From Rhodovastum sp963709085 (lineage in GTDB: Bacteria; Pseudomonadota; Alphaproteobacteria; Acetobacterales; Acetobacteraceae), in NCBI GenBank assembly GCA_963709085.1, contig CAVPVB010000018.1, positions 186,001-250,000 on the forward strand: DNA of 64,000 nt, read 5' to 3'. Position 1 is the first letter of the stretch. Each line of letters opens with the position of its first letter. Positions 35,597 to 44,457 of the stretch are shown here, piece by piece. The position numbers and the translations under genes were made by a program. The notes below the pieces were generated by a model. It did no database searches, was not told where the DNA came from, and was given only the letters and a program-made list of their open reading frames with translations.

Positions 35597-38249
35597 ATGG
35601 ATACGAACGCGCCCGGCCCCGTAATGCCCTTCAATGCGACCGGGCAGAACCGCAGCCCGCCGAACAGCTACCCCATCCTGCGTCTGACCACGCAATATAT
35701 CATCCCCGGCGTGATCCTCCTGCTGATCGCGATCAGCATGGTCACCGGTTACCTCGAGAAATGGCTGTGGATGGGCCAGCTCCATTACACTGGTATCTTC
35801 TGGACGATGTTCTCCGTCCAATGGACGATGTACGCCGCCTCGTTCGCCATCGTGTTCGCCTTCGTCTGGTTGAACCTGCGGCAGGCGCTGCTCAATGGGG
35901 GGGTTCCGGCCGGTCGCGGCCTGATGCCGCCCGCGCTGCGTCCGGCCAAGGCGGATGCCGAAGAGCTGGAACTCGACTCCGCACCTGCTGCACTCCGCCA
36001 TTGTCATTGCCAGCCTTGCGCTCGCGTGGGTCGCTGCCAGCGCGTTCTTCGGTCAGTGGGACACCTGGCTGCGCTTCCGCTACGGCGGCGCGTTCGGCAT
36101 ATCCGATCCGCTGCATGGGATCGACGTCGGATTCTATGTGTTTCAATTACCCTTCTATCAGATGCTGCAGACCAGCGTGATGCTCCTCACCGTTCTGACC
36201 ATCGGCGGCGTCGGCCTCGTCTACACGTACTTTCAGGCTGTCAGCCTCAGCCGGGGGAACCCAGGCGGTTTGAACGGACGCGCAACGTCGCATCTGTCGG
36301 TGCTGCTGTTGATCCTCGCCGCCACCTGGGGCGTCGGCCTGCTACTCGCCCACTACGAGCTCGTGTATTCGACCATGGGCGTCGTCTACGGCGCCGGCTA
36401 CACTGCCGCTAATCTTACCAACATCGCATTGTGGGGCATGGTCATCCTCTCGGTGATCGCCTGCGCACTGCTCGCGGTGAACGCGTTCCGGCCGCGCCTC
36501 AAGCCGATGCTGGTGGGCTGCGGAGGATTTATCGCAATCTACGCGGTCGCCGTCATGCTGGTCCCGACCCTGTTTCAGAAGTTCCTCGTCCAGCCCAGCG
36601 AGCTCGCCTACGAAACCCCGTACCTGAAGTCCTACATCGACTACACGAGACGCGCCTACGATCTCGCGAACGTGCAGGAAACGTCCTATCCGGCGCTCGC
36701 CGACCTTACGCCGGCGGTGATCGCGCGCAACCAGGACACGATCGAGAACATCCGACTGTGGGATGCCCGCCCGCTGCTGCAGATGTACCAGCAGACCCAG
36801 GCGATCCGGCTCTACTACGAGTTCTACGATGTCGGCGTCGATCGCTACCGTCTCGCCGACGGCTACCATCAGGTGATGCTGGCGACGCGGGAACTCTCGC
36901 GCGAACTGCCCGCCGCGGCGCGGACCTGGGTGAACGAGTATCTGCAGTTCACACACGGTTACGGTCTCGTTATGAATCTGACATCCAAGACCGTCGGTGG
37001 CGGGTTCCCGCAATACCTCCTCGAAAACGTCCCCGCCACGTCAACCGCCGGCCTCAGCATCGCGCAGCCGGCGATTTATTACGGCAGGACGATGCCCGGC
37101 TACCGGATCGTCAGCACGGGGACCAAGGAGTTCGACTATCCGAAGGGCGACGACAACGTCTACACCAGCTACGCCGGATCCGGCGGCATTCCGCTCGACA
37201 GTTTCTGGCGCCGGGTGCTGTTCGCCTGGACGCAAGGGGACATCAACATCCTGCTGACCTCTTACATCGAGCCGCAGAGCAAGATCCAGATCTGGCGCAA
37301 CATCCAGCAGCGCGTCACCAAGATCGCACCGTTCCTGCAACTCGACGCGGAGCCTTATCCGGTGCTCAGCAACGGCCGGTTGTTCTGGATCCAGGACGCG
37401 TACACCACGTCCGACCAGTTTCCTTACGCCAACCCGCATCCCGCCGGCCTCGCTACCAACATCAACTACATCCGCAACTCGGTGAAGATCGTCGCCGACA
37501 TGTATGACGGGTCGGTGCAGTTCTACACCATGGACCCACAGGACCCGATCCTCGCCGCATACAAACGCGCCTTTCCCGGTGTCTTCAACGATCTCGCCTC
37601 GCTTTCGCCAGACCTCAAGGCGCACCTGCGCTATCCTCAGGACCTGTTTGCGATCCAGGCGGACGAGTACAAGACGTTCCACATGACCGATCCCCAGGTA
37701 TTCTACAACCGCGAGGATCTTTGGGTCGCGCCGAACGAGACCTATGCCGGTCAGCAGGCGCCGATGGAGCCCTACTACATGTTGATGAAGCTACCGGGGA
37801 GCGACACGCTGGAATACCTGCTGATGACGCCGTTCACCCCGCAGGGCCGCAATAACATGATCTCGTGGATGGCCGCGCGGTCGGACTTCCCGGGTTACGG
37901 CTCGAAGCTGTTCTACCAGTTGCCGAAGGAAAAGCTGATCTACGGGCCGAACCAGATCGAGGCGATGATCGACCAGGACCCGACCATCTCGCAGCAGTTC
38001 ACACTGTGGGACCAGTCGGGCTCCCACGTGATCCGCGGCAAGCTGATCGTGACACCGATCGAGAATGCGTTTCTCTACATCGTGCCGATCTACCTGCAAT
38101 CGGCCGGCGAGAACTTCCCGCAGCTCAGGCGGGTGATCGCCGTCACCGGCGACAAGGTGGTGATGGAGCCGACGCTGGACGAGGCGATGGCCAACCTGTT
38201 CATCGCCCAGAAGCCGCTGGCAGTGTTCGGCAAGACGCCGGGCGGGTGA
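35597..38249 (+). pseudogene. UPF0182 family membrane protein, split by a frameshift
   Basis: Two overlapping frames give one UPF0182 (COG1615) protein of about 880 residues. The first part (from ATG 35597) has membrane segments around YIIPGVILLLIAISM and FAIVFAFVWLNLRQALLNGG. The second part (readable from about 35955 to TGA 38249) continues HSAIVIASLALAWVAASAF, GIDVGFYVFQLPFYQ and the long extracytoplasmic domain. Homology switches frame near 35960-36000, so a one-base indel separates the halves. It may be a true mutation or a sequence error. Function of the family is unknown; it follows the hydrogenase operon and has its own copy of the shared motif. Confidence 0.8.
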
Positions 38250-38254
38250 AACGT

Positions 38255-38276
38255 CGGCCGGGCGGAAGCCCGGCCG
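38255..38276 (+). terminator. Strong hairpin after UPF0182
   Basis: CGGCCGGGC and GCCCGGCCG pair perfectly (9-bp stem) around a GGAA loop, six bases after the UPF0182 stop. No T-run follows. It is terminator-like by position and stability. Confidence 0.45.
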
Positions 38277-38278
38277 CG

Positions 38279-38297
38279 TGAGCAGGTTCCGGAGATT
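38279..38297 (+). promoter_or_regulatory. Shared 19-bp upstream motif, copy 5 (degenerate)
   Basis: TGAGCAGGTTCCGGAGATT departs from the consensus at several positions and sits in a small dyad (GAGCAGG at 38280-38286, CCTGCTC at 38298-38304). The gene it once served is probably the one whose 3' end survives at 38834-39103. Confidence 0.35.
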
Positions 38298-38437
38298 CCT
38301 GCTCGGAGTGGGCAATGGGTAGCGGACATGTTCCGGACGGGCGATACATGGCAGTCGATCAGCATAGCCCGGCGGCGGGAAAGGGCCCGAGCCATGCAAG
38401 GCCATGTCGGGGCTTCAGTCCCGCCTCGTTCGGGTGT

Positions 38438-38833
38438 GGGGTTCTGGGCTCAAACCCTCGGAATTTTTGAAACCATTAAGATTCAACTGGTTAGGCTGAT
38501 CCGGTTCAGGCTCGCCGCCACGATTGTGGGCTACTGAGCAGGCCATCCCGACCAACTTTCCCGAAAACGATGCTTGGCCAACGTCCGGCAGCGGCCTGCC
38601 TGCCGCGGTTTTCCGTGATGGCGGCCCGGTGACTTTCCCGAAATCGGGCCTTTTAGGGAGAGTTTCTCCAGCTTTCTCCTCATCAAGGCGCTTTCGGCCC
38701 TATCAATCTCAACCGATGTGGGCGGCCGCTGGCGCTAGATCGCCCGTGATGGTCCCCGCGGCAGGCCCATTTTCGGCTACGCAATTGATTTCAAACACTT
38801 TCAAAAATTCCGAGGGTTTGAGCCCAGAACCCC
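38438..38833. mobile_element. 396-bp element with perfect 35-bp inverted ends
   Basis: The 35 bases at 38438-38472 (GGGGTTCTGGGCTCAAACCC...) recur exactly inverted at 38799-38833. The 326 bases between hold no coding frame of note. No target duplication is visible. It looks like an IS reduced to its two ends, or a MITE, inserted in or replacing the 5' part of the gene fragment that follows. The family could not be assigned. Confidence 0.65.
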
Positions 38834-39103
38834 ATTCTCTACAACAAAAGCTCCCAGCTGGTGCTGAACGTCAAGGCGACATCGTTAGCGATGATGACGC
38901 TGCTGGCGCTCGGCACGTTCACCGCCGGGCTACAGGCGCGGGTCTGGCGAATCTGCGCGGTCGGCGGCATTCTGTTTCTTGCCGTGGTCGCCATGGGCTG
39001 GATCGAGCAGTCAATACTGCTTCTGGTTGCCGCCGTCGTGGTTATCGTTGCAGTTGGCGGTCTCACCTGGTGGGTAGATCAGCGTCGCCACGGCGCCGTC
39101 TAG
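38834..39103 (+). pseudogene. Unknown membrane protein, C-terminal fragment
   Basis: An open frame runs out of the inverted-repeat element and ends at TAG 39101-39103. The 80-codon portion from GTG 38861 has two clear hydrophobic helices (LAMMTLLALGTFTAGL, and WIEQSILLLVAAVVVIVAVG) and a basic end WWVDQRRHG. Upstream in-frame sequence (LYNKSSQLVLNVKATS) looks protein-like, so the gene probably lost its start to the element. I do not recognise the family. Confidence 0.4.
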
Positions 39104-39105
39104 CC

Positions 39106-39327
39106 CTTACCTTTACCCGCATCGTGGCAAAGCCCTGCGCTACTATAGAACGACATCATGTCGATCCGCAGCCGAGCGCCGAAAATGGCAGATTTTCCAA
39201 ATGCCCGTTGCGAAAGCGGGCGTATGCTGCACCTGCGTTCCAAGGGGCTTCCCTCAGCTACGGCGCACAGATGGCTAGGCTAACATAATGATAAAATTGC
39301 ATCTTTCTAGATATGGGTAAAGGTAAG
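39106..39327. mobile_element. 222-bp MITE with 13-bp inverted ends and 10-bp duplication
   Basis: Ends are CTTACCTTTACCC (39106-39118) and its exact inverse (39315-39327). The element is bracketed by an exact 10-bp repeat CCGTCTAGCC (39096-39105, 39328-39337). It contains no gene and landed two bases after the stop of the upstream fragment. Ten-base duplications are seen with some IS4-type transposases, which hints at the mobilising family without proving it. Confidence 0.75.
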
Positions 39328-39428
39328 CCGTCTAGCCTGCGGAAGCTGTCCCTGCACTGTCGGGCGTGGCGCTGAAGACGCTTCGGGCGCCAGTCCGACC
39401 CTCCACTCTCAAGCCAAGGACCATCACG

Positions 39429-39581
39429 ATGTTCAGGACCCTTTCGATCATCCTCGTCCTTCTCGCCCTGATTGCCATCGCGCCGTTGCTTGCTGCGTGC
39501 CACACGACCGCTGGCGCGGGCGAAGACATCTCCGCGACGGGCAAAGCCGTGACCCACGGTGCCGACCAGCTCACGCCGTAG
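39429..39581 (+). CDS. Entericidin-like small lipoprotein
   Basis: A 50-residue peptide. The signal segment MFRTLSIILVLLALIAIAPL ends in a lipobox LLAAC, so Cys24 would be lipidated. The remainder (HTTAGAGEDISATGKAVTHG) matches the entericidin A/B pattern ending in a short DQLTP-type tail. These membrane lipoproteins occur in stress-related small-protein pairs; only one copy is present here. The next 450 bases up to 40036 contain no gene other than a copy of the shared motif. Confidence 0.82.
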   Translation: MFRTLSIILVLLALIAIAPLLAACHTTAGAGEDISATGKAVTHGADQLTP

Positions 39582-39839
39582 AAACACGGTGCATGGGTTG
39601 CTCCCGGCGCTGCCACGACACCTCCGGCCTTCTTCCCACGCTTGCACTACGGCTACACTGCGCCTGCACAGCTCCGTGAGCGTCGTGTGGGCCAGTGCTC
39701 GGCCATCTGTGTTCATAGAGAGATCGATACCGCATGGCGGCAGTAGTGGCGACAGCTGTAGAAAATTTAAGTCGTTATGACTTGCGAATGTGAGATTAAT
39801 TATTCAGCTCGAAAATTTTCCGCAGCACGGGAGGTAATC

Positions 39840-39858
39840 TGAGTAGTTTCCGACGCTG
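39840..39858 (+). promoter_or_regulatory. Shared 19-bp upstream motif, copy 6 (CoA-transferase operon)
   Basis: TGAGTAGTTTCCGACGCTG, 177 bp before the CoA-transferase start, in a 454-bp space that otherwise shows no gene. It matches the consensus exactly. Confidence 0.6.
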
Positions 39859-40035
39859 TTGAGCGGGCAAAGTCGGCCTTACGACTACATCCTGCAAAGT
39901 CTGGATACCACCGGAACTGCCGTCAAGAAGTTATTTTGCCGTAATAAACTATGTCCCTTCGTTCCGCCACACCTAAGGGATTGAGGAAAGGCGGCGTTGT
40001 GCCGGTGGTCTCTTCCCATCCGAAGGAACACGCGA

Positions 40036-41613
40036 ATGGCCAAGGTAATCTCGGCAAGCAACGCTGCGGCGATGATCAAGGATGGCGCAACCCTCGGCGC
40101 CAGCGCGCTCGGCCTGTCGGGCTGGCCCGAGGAAGTCGCGATTGCCATTGAGAAGCGCTTCTTGGCATCCGGTCACCCTGCCGGGCTCACTTTTGTCCAC
40201 GCCTCCGGGATCGGCGACTGGAAGACCAAAGGCCCCCAGCACTTCGCGCATCCTGGCCTGATCTCGCGCTGGATTGCAGCCCATGCCGGGCTGTCGCCGG
40301 ACATGGCCAGGATGATCGCCGATGGCGGATTCGAGGCCTGGTGCCTGCCGCAAGGCGTGATCTCACAGTTGTGGCGCGAAATCGCTGCCCACCGACCCGG
40401 CCTGATCACCAAGACGGGCCTGACAACCTTCATCGATCCTCGCGTGGAGGGCGGCAAGCTGAACAAGGTCACCACCAAGGACCTCGTCAAGGTGATCGAC
40501 TTTGAAGGTCAGGAATGGCTGTTCTTTGCAAGCTTCAGGGTCGATGTCGCCATCATCCGCGGCACCACCGCCGATGAGAAAGGCAACATGACCGTTGCCG
40601 ACGAAGGCGCACTGCTGGAATGCCTGCCGCTGGCACAGGCGGCCAGGAACTGCGGCGGTATCGTTATCGCCGAGGTCGAATATCTGGCCAGGAACGGCAG
40701 TCTGCATCCCAAGTCGGTTCGCGTGCCTGGCGTTCTAATCGACCATGTCGTCCTCTCCGGTCCGGACAATCATTGGCAGTCGGCTGGCACACGGTTCAAT
40801 CCCGCCTTCGCCGGCGCGATCCAGGTTCCCCTGGACGAGGTTCCGGCGATGGCCCTGAACGAACGGCTCATCATTGCCCGGCGGGCCGCGATGGAACTGG
40901 TGGAGGGATGCACCGTTAATCTCGGCATCGGTGTGCCGGAGGGCGTTGCCGCGGTTGCCGCCGAGGAAGGTGTCGGCGACAAGATTACGCTGACGACAGA
41001 GGTCGGCACGATTGGCGGCATCCCGGCGGGCGGCCATGATTTCGGCATGTCGCTCAACGCCGAGGCATTCGTCGAACAGCAGGTCCAGTTCGATTGGTAT
41101 AACGGTGGCGGGCTGGATCAGGCCTATCTGGGTGCGGCCCAGGTTGACCGCGACGGCAATGTCAACGTCAGTAAATTCAATGGGCAGTTTGTCGGCTGCG
41201 GCGGCTTCATCGACATCACGCAACATGCGAAGAGGGTCATCTTCTGCGGTGCATTCACCGCGGGCGGCCTGAAGGTTTCCGTCGCGGACGGCAGGATTGC
41301 CATCCTGCGGGAAGGAAAAGCCAAGAAATACGTCAATACGGTCGAGCAGATCACCTTCAGCGGGGCTTACGCAACAAAAACTCGCCAGCCGGTGCTTTTC
41401 ATAACCGAGCGTGCGGTGTTTGAGCTGCACGACGGTCAGTTAATCCTGACAGAGGTCGCGCCCGGCATCGATGTGGACAAGGATATTTTTGCCCAAATGG
41501 AATTCAAGCCGCGCACGTCGCCGGCGCTTCGCCCGATGCTCGCCGGGATTTTCCAACCCAGGTGGGGCGGCCTGAAGGCGGCCTTCGCGGCGAAGAATTC
41601 ATCACCCGGCTAG
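40036..41613 (+). CDS. Acyl-CoA:acetate/3-ketoacid CoA-transferase (propionate CoA-transferase type)
   Basis: A 525-residue fused alpha-beta CoA-transferase of the YdiF/Pct type. Both halves are in one chain; the second half begins near NERLIIARRAAMELVEG and carries the catalytic glutamate in TTEVGTIGGIP (Glu322), which forms the acyl-CoA thioester. The N-terminal half includes the glycine-rich VHASGIGDWKTKG. GAAGGAAC lies just upstream of ATG 40036; an upstream in-frame start at 39997 lacks one. It heads a set with two acyl-CoA dehydrogenases and a MaoC hydratase, suggesting activation and oxidation of short-chain acids. Confidence 0.9.
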   Translation: MAKVISASNAAAMIKDGATLGASALGLSGWPEEVAIAIEKRFLASGHPAGLTFVHASGIGDWKTKGPQHFAHPGLISRWIAAHAGLSPDMARMIADGGFEAWCLPQGVISQLWREIAAHRPGLITKTGLTTFIDPRVEGGKLNKVTTKDLVKVIDFEGQEWLFFASFRVDVAIIRGTTADEKGNMTVADEGALLECLPLAQAARNCGGIVIAEVEYLARNGSLHPKSVRVPGVLIDHVVLSGPDNHWQSAGTRFNPAFAGAIQVPLDEVPAMALNERLIIARRAAMELVEGCTVNLGIGVPEGVAAVAAEEGVGDKITLTTEVGTIGGIPAGGHDFGMSLNAEAFVEQQVQFDWYNGGGLDQAYLGAAQVDRDGNVNVSKFNGQFVGCGGFIDITQHAKRVIFCGAFTAGGLKVSVADGRIAILREGKAKKYVNTVEQITFSGAYATKTRQPVLFITERAVFELHDGQLILTEVAPGIDVDKDIFAQMEFKPRTSPALRPMLAGIFQPRWGGLKAAFAAKNSSPG

Positions 41614-41629
41614 GGAAAGGCAGGCAGTC

Positions 41630-42781
41630 ATGACCCCCGAGCAACAGGCGATACGGCAGGCGGCGAAGGAGTTCGTCGCCAAAAAAATTATTCCGCATGC
41701 GGCCGAATACGACAAATCAGGAGAATTCCACGCCTACCTCCTGGAAGCCGCGAAGCCAAGCGGGATTTTCGCGATGGCGGTGCCGCAGGAATATGGCGGC
41801 CTTGGCTATGGCCCGCTAACCCAGGCACTGGTGCTGGAGGAATGGGGATACGGGTGTGCGGCAATGGGAACGACACTTTCGGCCAGTATACTGAGCATGG
41901 AAGCAGTCCTGACCGCCGGCAACGATGACCAGAAGCGCCGCTTTTGCAAGCCGATGCTCAGCGCCGGAATCGGTGCCTTCGCCTTGACGGAACCGGCGGC
42001 GGGCTCCGATGCCGGCGCGGGCGTGGCGACCGCGGTCAAGAGCGGGGGCGAATATATCCTGAACGGCCCGAAATGCTGGATCACCAATGGCGGGGAGGCC
42101 GCCGTCTACGTCGTCTTCGCCGCGACCGATCCGGCGCAAGGTGCGAAAGGCCTCAGCGCCTTCATCGTCGAGCGTGGGCTGCCCGGATTTATCATGGGCG
42201 ATCGGGAAGAAAAGCTTGGTCTGCGCAGTTCCAACACGGTGTTTTTCTTTCTTAAGGATGTCCGCGTCCCCGTCGCCAATCTTCTCGGAAAGGAGGGGGA
42301 GGGCATGAAGATTGCCATGGAAACACTCGATCTTGCCAGGCCTTCCATTGGCGCACTGGCGGTTGGCCTGGCCCAACGTTGTCTCGACGAGTGCGTGAAG
42401 CATCTGCGAAAGCGCTACCCCGCCAAGTCTTACCCTGGCGAAACGCTTCAGTTTGACCTCGCGGACATGCAGATCGCGATCGAAGGTGCGCGGCAGGCCC
42501 AGCATCACACCATGTCGCTGCGGGAGGCGGGGAAGCCTTTCTCCATGGAATCGGCGATCGCCAAGACGCTGGGCACGGCGGTCGCGATGAGCGTCACATC
42601 GCAGGCAATGCGCCTGATGGGATCGCACGCCTACACCTCGGAATTCGGCAAATTCATGCGCGATGCCAAGGTCATGCAGATATATGAGGGAACAAATCAA
42701 ATCCAGCGCCTGGTGATCGCGCGTTCGGTCCTCGCGCCGCCCAAGGCGCCGGCTCCAACAATGAAGGCGGCAGCGGAATGA
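41630..42781 (+). CDS. Acyl-CoA dehydrogenase
   Basis: A 383-residue FAD enzyme of the short/medium-chain dehydrogenase family. Seen are the substrate/FAD motif AFALTEPAAGSDAGAGVATA, KCWITNGGEA, the EKLGLRSSNT segment and the C-terminal MQIYEGTNQIQRLVIAR with the usual catalytic base Glu353. It starts 16 bases after the CoA-transferase and overlaps the next gene by four bases. The specific acyl substrate cannot be told from sequence. Confidence 0.92.
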   Translation: MTPEQQAIRQAAKEFVAKKIIPHAAEYDKSGEFHAYLLEAAKPSGIFAMAVPQEYGGLGYGPLTQALVLEEWGYGCAAMGTTLSASILSMEAVLTAGNDDQKRRFCKPMLSAGIGAFALTEPAAGSDAGAGVATAVKSGGEYILNGPKCWITNGGEAAVYVVFAATDPAQGAKGLSAFIVERGLPGFIMGDREEKLGLRSSNTVFFFLKDVRVPVANLLGKEGEGMKIAMETLDLARPSIGALAVGLAQRCLDECVKHLRKRYPAKSYPGETLQFDLADMQIAIEGARQAQHHTMSLREAGKPFSMESAIAKTLGTAVAMSVTSQAMRLMGSHAYTSEFGKFMRDAKVMQIYEGTNQIQRLVIARSVLAPPKAPAPTMKAAAE

Positions 42782-43935
42782 CGGCCCATTTGACGGAAGC
42801 CCAGCAAATCCTGGTGCAACGCGCACATGAGTTTGCCGAGGAATTTCTCGAGCCGATCGCAGCGGAACTGGATCGCGGTCAGGTCTTCCCCAAAGCGCTG
42901 ATCGGACAACTCGCGGCACAGGATTTCCTCGGCCTTGTGGTGCCGGAACCGTCCGGTGTGGCGGGCGCTGGCTTCGTCAGTCATGTGGAGGTCGTTCAGG
43001 CATTGTCGCGATCCTGTCCGGCCATCGCTTCCATCATCAACAATCACGCGCTGTGTGTCTACGCCATTGCACATTGGGGCAGCGCGGCACAGAAAGAGCG
43101 GTATCTGCCAGCGCTGATCAAAGGCGAAAAGCTTGGTACGGTTGCCATCCAGGAGGCGGGTCCAAGCCTCGGAAATGGTCCTGACGCGCTTTTGGCCACG
43201 CGTCAGGGAGGTGGATTTAACCTCAATGGACGCAAGGCTTTTGTGCGCAACGCCGGTGCGGCCGATGTCTATCTCACATTCGCCACGATCCAGCCGGATG
43301 CCGAAAGCAACGGAGTGACTGGATTCATCGTGGATGCCGGGACGGATGGATTGACCGTGGGCCCCAGGCTGGAAACCATGGGGCTCAGGGCCTGTCCGGT
43401 CGCCGATCTGAGCTTTAAGAACGTTCTGGTGACCGAAGGCAGCGTCATGGGCACGGAAAACTGCGGATCGGTCGTCGCCACCCAGGTGCTTTCCGTCAGC
43501 GCCGTGGCTGAGGCAGCGCAGACCGTGGGTATTGCCGGGGCGGCGGTTTCACATGCTGCCGACTATGCCCGGCATCGGGTGCAGTTCCGCCACCCGATCG
43601 CGAGACTACAGGCGATCCAGACACTGCTGGCAGAGATCGTTGCTGACAGCCACATGGCCTGGCTCGGTGTACAACATGCCGCGCGCCTGATCGACGACGA
43701 CGCGCCATTTGAACCTGAAGCGGCGATGGTGAAGATGTTCGTCGGCCGTCTCGGCTCGAAGATGCTGGTCGACGCGATCCAGATCGAAGGTGGCATGGGG
43801 ATATGTGAAGTCGTCCCCAAGCATATCGGCGGGACTCTGCCGCTGGCACGGATGTTCCGCGACATCGCCGGAACCACCCTGCTGGATGCGCCCGATGACT
43901 TCCCGGACAGGCTTATCGCCGCGCGTATCGCCTGA
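42778..43935 (+). CDS. Acyl-CoA dehydrogenase-like protein lacking the usual catalytic Glu
   Basis: A 385-residue protein with the acyl-CoA dehydrogenase fold: TVAIQEAGPSLGNGPD, NGRKAFVRNAGAADVYLTF, LETMGLRACPVADLSF and a C-terminal GGMGICEVVPKHIGGT. Where active family members have a Y-E-G-T block, this protein reads MFRDIAGTTLL, so the canonical Glu is Ala. The base may lie elsewhere, as in isovaleryl-CoA dehydrogenases, or the protein may act on an atypical substrate or as a partner of the upstream enzyme. It is translationally coupled to that gene (ATGA). Confidence 0.85.
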   Translation: MTAHLTEAQQILVQRAHEFAEEFLEPIAAELDRGQVFPKALIGQLAAQDFLGLVVPEPSGVAGAGFVSHVEVVQALSRSCPAIASIINNHALCVYAIAHWGSAAQKERYLPALIKGEKLGTVAIQEAGPSLGNGPDALLATRQGGGFNLNGRKAFVRNAGAADVYLTFATIQPDAESNGVTGFIVDAGTDGLTVGPRLETMGLRACPVADLSFKNVLVTEGSVMGTENCGSVVATQVLSVSAVAEAAQTVGIAGAAVSHAADYARHRVQFRHPIARLQAIQTLLAEIVADSHMAWLGVQHAARLIDDDAPFEPEAAMVKMFVGRLGSKMLVDAIQIEGGMGICEVVPKHIGGTLPLARMFRDIAGTTLLDAPDDFPDRLIAARIA

Positions 43936-44008
43936 TCCTCGGAGACCTGCCGGTGACGGGAAGGCCAGGCGGCGCCGGTCGCGGAAATGAAGCAACAAGA
44001 ACAGGAAA

Positions 44009-44455
44009 ATGAATATGTCTGCCGCTGTCAAAACAACCTCGGCCGCCGATTTTGTTGTCGGTCAAACCTGCACCTACGAGCAGCTTGTCGATGACAAACT
44101 GGTTCGCGGCTACGCGGATCTGACCGGCGATCACAACAAAATCCATGTCGACGACGCCTTCGCTAAAAGGACGAAATTTGGCCAGCGGATCGCGCATGGC
44201 GGAATCATGTTCGGCATGATCTCCAAGGTACTCGGCGGCCAGATGCCTGGTCTGGGAACGGTCTTTCTCAACCAGTTGGTAAATTTCCACGCGCCTGTGT
44301 TCATCAACGACACCGTCACCCTTGAACTGACGATTACCGCCTTGCTTCCAAAGCATGTCGCCAGGATCGGTTGTGTCATGAAGAAGCAGACCGGCGAGGT
44401 GGTCGTGGACGGAGTCTCCACGGTCAAGCTGCCCGGCTGGCTGATGAAGACCTGA
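44009..44455 (+). CDS. MaoC-like (R)-specific enoyl-CoA hydratase
   Basis: A 148-residue single hot-dog domain. The hydratase motif YADLTGDHNKIHVDDAFA places the catalytic pair at Asp41 and His46, followed by FGQRIAHGGIMFGMIS. This is the PhaJ/MaoC short type that hydrates trans-2-enoyl-CoA to (R)-3-hydroxyacyl-CoA. It follows the dehydrogenase genes by 73 bases and would use their product. Its TGA is at 44453-44455, and an IS630 element begins two bases later. Confidence 0.9.
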   Translation: MNMSAAVKTTSAADFVVGQTCTYEQLVDDKLVRGYADLTGDHNKIHVDDAFAKRTKFGQRIAHGGIMFGMISKVLGGQMPGLGTVFLNQLVNFHAPVFINDTVTLELTITALLPKHVARIGCVMKKQTGEVVVDGVSTVKLPGWLMKT

Positions 44456-44457
44456 TA

